Origin: Clostridia bacterium
GTDB taxonomy: Bacteria; Bacillota; Clostridia; Oscillospirales; Acutalibacteraceae
Assembly: GCA_900755995.1 (NCBI GenBank)
Contig: CAAEIM010000061.1
Span: forward strand, 1 to 9,647
DNA: 9,647 nucleotides
Direction: 5' to 3'
The notes under the pieces were generated by a model, which did no database searches, had not been told where the DNA came from, and saw nothing but the letters and a program-made list of their open reading frames with translations. The position numbers were made by a program, and so were the translations under genes. The first letter of the stretch is position 1; every line of letters starts with the position of its first letter. This document shows positions 7,314 through 9,647 of the stretch, piece by piece.

Positions 7314-7820
7314 ATGGACAATTATAATAATAACGGTTACAACAATGATCCTTACCAGCAGGGTGCAGGTCAGAATCCACAGCCTAACAATTATGGCGCA
7401 CAGGACTATCAGCAGCCTTACGGCGCACAGGATTATCAGCAGCCTTATGGAGCACAGGATTATCAACAGCCTTACGGCGTTAATGACAACCAAAATTATT
7501 CGCAGTACCCTGATTATAGTCAGAACAATTATCAGCAGTATCAGGCTCCTCAGTACAATAACCAGTACCCGGTAGAGGATAGCACTGCTAAAAATTATGC
7601 TACAGCTTCTCTTGTACTCGGCATTGTATCATTTTTCTGCTGCGGTTTACCTTGCTCAGTCTTAAGTCTTATTTTTGGAATTATTTCTAAGAAGAGAATG
7701 CCTGAAAATAACGGAAAGGCTACGGCAGGGATTGTACTTGCGATTGTTGCTATGGTTTTATGGTTAGTATCAATGATACTAATTTATGTTTCCCCGACTA
7801 ATCTGATTATGTGTATTTAA
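7314..7820 (+). CDS. DUF4190-domain membrane protein with Q/N/Y-rich repeat tail
   Basis: A 168-residue protein of unknown function in two parts. Residues 1-93 are low-complexity and dominated by Gln, Asn, Tyr, Pro and Gly, including three identical 9-residue repeats (YGAQDYQQP, residues 27-53). This part is probably disordered and exposed on one side of the membrane. Residues 96-160 hold two hydrophobic helices (about 97-125 and 137-158) with the DUF4190 pattern: ASLVLGIVS, then FGIISKKR, then AGIVLAIVAM. Cysteines sit at 109, 110 and 114 within the first helix region. There is no signal peptide ahead of the tail. GGAGG at 7303-7307 lies 6 nt before the ATG. It has its own strong promoter and is followed by a hairpin terminator and then the DUF2752 gene. 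The family call is good; a function cannot be given. Confidence 0.85.
   Translation: MDNYNNNGYNNDPYQQGAGQNPQPNNYGAQDYQQPYGAQDYQQPYGAQDYQQPYGVNDNQNYSQYPDYSQNNYQQYQAPQYNNQYPVEDSTAKNYATASLVLGIVSFFCCGLPCSVLSLIFGIISKKRMPENNGKATAGIVLAIVAMVLWLVSMILIYVSPTNLIMCI
7392..7472 (+). repeat. Three-copy 27-bp in-frame tandem repeat
   Basis: Copies lie at 7392-7418, 7419-7445 and 7446-7472, followed by a partial fourth (TACGGCGTT). Each encodes YGAQDYQQP. The copies differ at only four positions, all third-codon positions and all synonymous. Confidence 0.95.
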
Positions 7821-7834
7821 ATATTTTTAAATTG

Positions 7835-7868
7835 AAACAGCGGGCGTTCTGTCCGCTTGTTTTATTTT
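7835..7868 (+). terminator. Rho-independent terminator between the DUF4190 and DUF2752 genes
   Basis: A stem made of AAACA/TGTTT and GCGGGC/GTCCGC, with one bulged T and a small loop, is followed by a T-rich tail ending at 7868. The ribosome site of the next gene begins at the very next base. Confidence 0.7.
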
Positions 7869-7875
7869 GAGGTGG
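7869..7875 (+). promoter_or_regulatory. Ribosome binding site of the DUF2752 gene
   Basis: GAGGTGG is a strong anti-16S match and decides the start region of the gene. The next possible codons at proper spacing are ATT at 7881 and ATT at 7884. Confidence 0.7.
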
Positions 7876-7880
7876 TTTTT

Positions 7881-8294
7881 ATTATTAAGCCGTACAAAAA
7901 TTATCAGAAGATACTTATTTTCCTTTTGCCGTTTATATCTCTGCTGGGTGCATATGCAATTTCGATGTATATTTTTACAAATAATATAACCTTGCCTAAG
8001 TGCTATTTATATGAACTAACCGGACTTTACTGCCCGGGCTGCGGATGCACCAGAGCGGTATATGCGCTTGTACACGGAGATATACTGCTTTCGCTCAGGG
8101 AAAATGTACTGCCCGTTATGATGCTTGTTGTGTTGTCTATACTCTATATAGAGCTTCTTTTCAGAGCTTTTGGAAAAAGAGTGCGGTCAATAATCCGCAA
8201 TAAATATTTTATGTGGGGAGTAATGATATTTTTTGCAGTATATACAATATTAAGAAATATATTCCCTGTGCTTGCTCCTGTAGATATTATGTAA
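7881..8294 (+). CDS. DUF2752 membrane protein, apparent AUU start
   Basis: A membrane protein of about 137 residues with unknown function. The DUF2752 signature CPGCGCTRA, followed by VYALVHGD, is clear in the middle of the protein and begins about residue 52 from this start. About three hydrophobic segments can be seen: an N-terminal one (LIFLLPFISLLGAY region), one after the signature (LPVMMLVVLSILY) and a C-terminal one (VMIFFAVYTIL). The start is uncertain. GAGGTGG at 7869-7875 is a good ribosome site, but 5 and 8 nt beyond it are ATT codons (7881 and 7884), not ATG, GTG or TTG. The in-frame GTG at 7872 lies inside the ribosome site, TTG at 7857 lies in the terminator stem, and the first in-frame ATG is far inside the first helix. 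I use ATT 7881. No promoter is seen between the terminator and the gene, so expression may come from read-through. Confidence 0.82.
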   Translation: MIKPYKNYQKILIFLLPFISLLGAYAISMYIFTNNITLPKCYLYELTGLYCPGCGCTRAVYALVHGDILLSLRENVLPVMMLVVLSILYIELLFRAFGKRVRSIIRNKYFMWGVMIFFAVYTILRNIFPVLAPVDIM

Positions 8295-8320
8295 TATGTT
8301 GTAAAATTCAATCAAGAGTA

Positions 8321-8349
8321 TTGACAAATTGTTGATTATGGCTTAAAAT
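8321..8349 (+). promoter_or_regulatory. Strong promoter of the rubrerythrin gene
   Basis: A perfect TTGACA at 8321-8326 and TAAAAT at 8344-8349 are 17 nt apart. Transcription would start near 8356, leaving a leader of about 50 nt. It begins 27 nt after the DUF2752 stop, so rubrerythrin is a separate unit. Confidence 0.82.
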
Positions 8350-8379
8350 GTAAGTGGTGGCAAGCAGTATTGCTTACAT
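8348..8379 (+). promoter_or_regulatory. Operator-like inverted repeat over the rubrerythrin transcription start
   Basis: ATGTAAG (8348-8354) and CTTACAT (8373-8379) are perfect inverted arms 18 nt apart, spanning from the end of the -10 box into the leader. A smaller hairpin, AAGCA-GTAT-TGCTT at 8362-8375, overlaps the right arm and would compete in RNA. It does not match the PerR box or the Fur box. It could be a repressor site or an mRNA structure. Confidence 0.45.
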
Positions 8380-8406
8380 ATCAAATTTACTGGGGAGTTG
8401 AATTTT

Positions 8407-8946
8407 ATGGCTAACAAATACGCCGGAACACAGACCGAAAAAAATTTGCGTGAGGCATTTGCAGGAGAATCTCAGGCAAGAAATAAATACACTTATTTTG
8501 CGTCAAAGGCTAAAAAAGAAGGCTTTGAACAGATTGCTTCATTGTTTTTGAAAACCGCCGATAATGAAAAGGAACACGCAAAGATGTGGTTTAAGGAATT
8601 AAACGGCATAGGAAACACTGCTGAAAATCTTCAGGCTGCGGCTGATGGAGAAAACTATGAGTGGACAGATATGTACGAGGGATTTGCAAAGACTGCGGAG
8701 GAATAGGGCTTTACCGACCTTGCAATAAAATTCCGTATGGTTGCCGCTATAGAAAAAGCACACGAGGAGCGCTATCGTGCACTTTTGCATAATGTTGAAA
8801 TGCAGGAGGTATTTGCAAAGAGTGAGGTAAAGGTATGGGAGTGCCGCAACTGCGGTCATATCGTTGTTGGCGAAAAAGCTCCTCAGATTTGTCCTGTGTG
8901 CGCTCATCCGCAGGCTTATTTTGAAATACATGCAGAGAATTATTGA
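8407..8946 (+). pseudogene. rbr: Rubrerythrin, interrupted by one in-frame UAG codon
   Basis: Read through the UAG, this frame encodes a 179-residue rubrerythrin, a normal length: a non-heme diiron peroxidase that removes hydrogen peroxide in anaerobes, with electrons passing via a rubredoxin-like domain. Upstream of the stop are E21 in AGESQARN, E54/H57 in NEKEHAK and E82/E85 in DGENYEW. Downstream are E116/H119 in IEKAHEERY and the rubredoxin iron site C146/C149 (CRNCG) and C162/C165 (CPVCAHP). Codon 100 (8704-8706) is TAG at a position where relatives usually have Glu (EEGF). The frame does not shift and both halves are well conserved. GGGGAG at 8392-8397 lies 9 nt before the ATG; an in-frame TTG at 8398 is rejected. 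The ATG at 8737 has no ribosome site, so the second half is unlikely to be made alone. It is either a recent nonsense mutation, a sequence error or a recoded UAG. Confidence 0.9.
8704..8706 (+). other. In-frame UAG codon inside rubrerythrin
   Basis: Codon 100, GAA-TAG-GGC in context. A single G-to-T change from GAG (Glu) would explain it. If it terminates translation, the 99-residue product lacks one diiron ligand pair (E116/H119) and the whole rubredoxin domain, so it should be inactive. Confidence 0.95.
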
Positions 8947-8962
8947 TTTTTTATATTGTATA

Positions 8963-9006
8963 AAAGTCACAGTCAGCGTTTTTTGCGTTGACTGTGACTT
9001 TGTTTG
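8963..9006 (+). terminator. Rho-independent terminator after rubrerythrin
   Basis: A perfect 13-bp stem (8963-8975 with 8989-9001) extends inward by three more pairs, GCG with CGT, around a T-rich loop, and is followed by GTTTGTT. The A-run flanking the left arm also allows weak use from the opposite strand. Confidence 0.88.
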
Positions 9007-9013
9007 TTCAATA

Positions 9014-9042
9014 GCAAAATTATTGTCAGCTTAATAATTTGC
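9014..9042. repeat. AT-rich inverted repeat between convergent genes
   Basis: AAATTATT (9017-9024) and AATAATTT (9033-9040) are perfect 8-bp arms around GTCAGCTT; a GC/GC pair extends the stem past one bulged A. It lies between two clear terminators. A short palindrome CAGCA-A-TGCTG follows at 9042-9052. Confidence 0.5.
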
Positions 9043-9053
9043 AGCAATGCTGT

Positions 9054-9087
9054 ATAAAATATAAAAATGCCGCCTTTGAGGCGGCGT
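9054..9087 (-). terminator. Rho-independent terminator of the DtxR-family gene
   Basis: On the minus strand, GCCGCCT and AGGCGGC form a 7-bp GC-only-plus-one stem (9069-9075 with 9079-9085) with a 3-nt loop, followed by ATTTTTATATTTT. It begins about 20 nt after the stop codon of the regulator. Confidence 0.85.
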
Positions 9088-9107
9088 GTATGTTTAATAC
9101 GGTTATG

Positions 9108-9491
9108 TTATTTTTTATCAGCCAATATACCGGAAAGTCTTTTGAGAGCCATAAAGCTTTCTTCGCTTATATCGTGCTCTATTTTGCAGGAGTCCTCGTA
9201 TGCGGTGCTTTCGCTTACTCCGAGAGATATTAAAAGCTCGGCTATAAAATTATGCTTTTCTAAAATTTTCTGAGCTATTTCCATTCCGCTTGCGGTTAAT
9301 GTGATGTATCCCTCGCTGTCCATTTCGATATATTCACTTTCTCTCAGCTTTTTCATAGCCACACTGACGCTGGGCTTTGAAAATCCGAGTAGATTTACTA
9401 TGTCTATTGAGCGCACACAACCTCTTTTTTGCATAACCAAAAGTATAGCCTCAAGATAATCTTCGGCTGATTTATGGATTGAAGATGACAA
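9108..9491 (-). CDS. DtxR/MntR-family metal-dependent transcriptional regulator
   Basis: A 127-residue metal-sensing repressor predicted to control iron or manganese homeostasis. The N-terminal winged helix starts with AEDYLEAI (9-16) and has its recognition region around GFSKPSVSVAMKKLR (36-50). A short metal-binding and dimerisation domain follows. There is no C-terminal SH3/FeoA-like domain, as in MntR. Aligned to Bacillus MntR with a constant offset of three, D11, E14, H80, E105 and H106 match D8, E11, H77, E102 and H103, but C102 replaces E99 and resembles Cys102 of DtxR. Start: AGGGAG lies 8 nt upstream of TTG at 9491-9489, which fits better than a GTG at 9500 that overlaps that ribosome site. 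It is convergent with rubrerythrin; its targets are not visible and may lie beyond the right edge. Confidence 0.9.
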   Translation of the reverse strand: MSSSIHKSAEDYLEAILLVMQKRGCVRSIDIVNLLGFSKPSVSVAMKKLRESEYIEMDSEGYITLTASGMEIAQKILEKHNFIAELLISLGVSESTAYEDSCKIEHDISEESFMALKRLSGILADKK

Positions 9492-9538
9492 TAAAAACAC
9501 TCCCTGAACAGTATAAATAAAAAATATTACAAAAACAT

Positions 9539-9549
9539 ATTAACTTAAT
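9539..9549. promoter_or_regulatory. Candidate operator dyad in the regulator's leader
   Basis: ATTAA-C-TTAAT is a perfect 11-bp palindrome located just past the predicted transcription start of the DtxR-family gene, a position suitable for autorepression. It is short and AT-rich, so chance is a real possibility, and it does not clearly match the DtxR or MntR consensus. Confidence 0.3.
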
Positions 9550-9557
9550 TTGAGTTT

Positions 9558-9586
9558 ATTGTATCATATTTTTGAAAAAATGTAAA
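9558..9586 (-). promoter_or_regulatory. Promoter of the DtxR-family gene
   Basis: On the minus strand, TTTACA (9586-9581) and TACAAT (9563-9558) are separated by 17 nt, with TGA just before the -10 as an extended -10 element. Transcription would start near 9551, about 60 nt before the TTG start. Confidence 0.75.
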
Positions 9587-9647
9587 GTTAAACGGCATTA
9601 TTATCTATTGATTTTATGCAATAAATTTTGCTTGCTATTTTTTAGAA

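Noticed and set aside
7272..7493. Minus-strand frame opposite the DUF4190 gene, rich in Ile, Leu and Val
   Set aside because: Its hydrophobic repeats are the mirror of the plus-strand Q/N/Y repeats; it has no family resemblance and crosses the leader of the real gene.
8737..8946. Separate small rubredoxin-like gene starting at ATG 8737
   Set aside because: No ribosome site precedes it, and it aligns as the direct continuation of rubrerythrin in the same frame.
9492..9500. GTG start at 9500 for the DtxR-family regulator
   Set aside because: The GTG overlaps its own ribosome site; TTG 9491 has 8-nt spacing and matches the family N-terminus.
9587..9647. Possible start of a divergent iron-transport gene at the right edge
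   Set aside because: No coding start or ribosome site is visible in the last 60 bases; a feo-type neighbour would be a guess.
1..9647. CRISPR arrays, tRNA or rRNA genes, transposons and prophage genes
   Set aside because: No spaced repeats, cloverleaf patterns, transposase motifs or phage genes were found by reading both strands.

Overview
The window looks like a stretch of core chromosome from a low-GC, anaerobic Firmicute, most likely a clostridial gut-type bacterium of the Ruminococcus/Oscillospiraceae kind. That placement is inferred from AT-rich intergenic DNA, strong GGAGG-type ribosome sites, TTGACA/TATAAT-type promoters, rubrerythrin and the gene families; no 16S gene or other decisive marker is present. 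No insertion sequence, phage gene, CRISPR array, tRNA or rRNA was found, and no gap without a gene exceeds 300 bases.

Left part (1-1513): an ElaA-type GNAT acetyltransferase ending in a hairpin terminator, then a single-gene unit for a seven-helix hemolysin III/PAQR membrane protein with its own promoter and terminator. A promoter and a leader of about 80 nt then lead into the central operon.

Central part (1514-7156): five tightly packed plus-strand genes, probably one operon: alr (D-alanine for the cell wall), polA (DNA polymerase I), a low-molecular-weight phosphatase with the signature of a protein-arginine phosphatase (YwlE type), rimI (ribosomal protein S18 acetylation) and tsaD (t6A modification of tRNA). 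The first four overlap by 4-17 nt; a 53-nt gap precedes tsaD. They are housekeeping functions in wall synthesis, DNA repair, protein quality control and translation.

Right part (7157-9647): accessory genes. A Q/N/Y-rich DUF4190 membrane protein has a strong promoter and a three-copy 27-bp repeat. Next is a DUF2752 membrane protein that has a good ribosome site but no ATG, GTG or TTG at the right distance, so AUU may be its start. Then comes a rubrerythrin gene with a strong promoter and an operator-like dyad, cut by one in-frame UAG at a usually-Glu position. A convergent DtxR/MntR-family metal regulator lies on the minus strand with its own promoter and terminator.

Most worth a second look: the in-frame UAG in rubrerythrin (no other gene here stops at UAG), the apparent AUU start of the DUF2752 gene, and the mixed MntR/DtxR metal-binding residues of the regulator. 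I found no convincing new multi-gene system. The rest reads as ordinary housekeeping DNA with some interesting regulatory structure.
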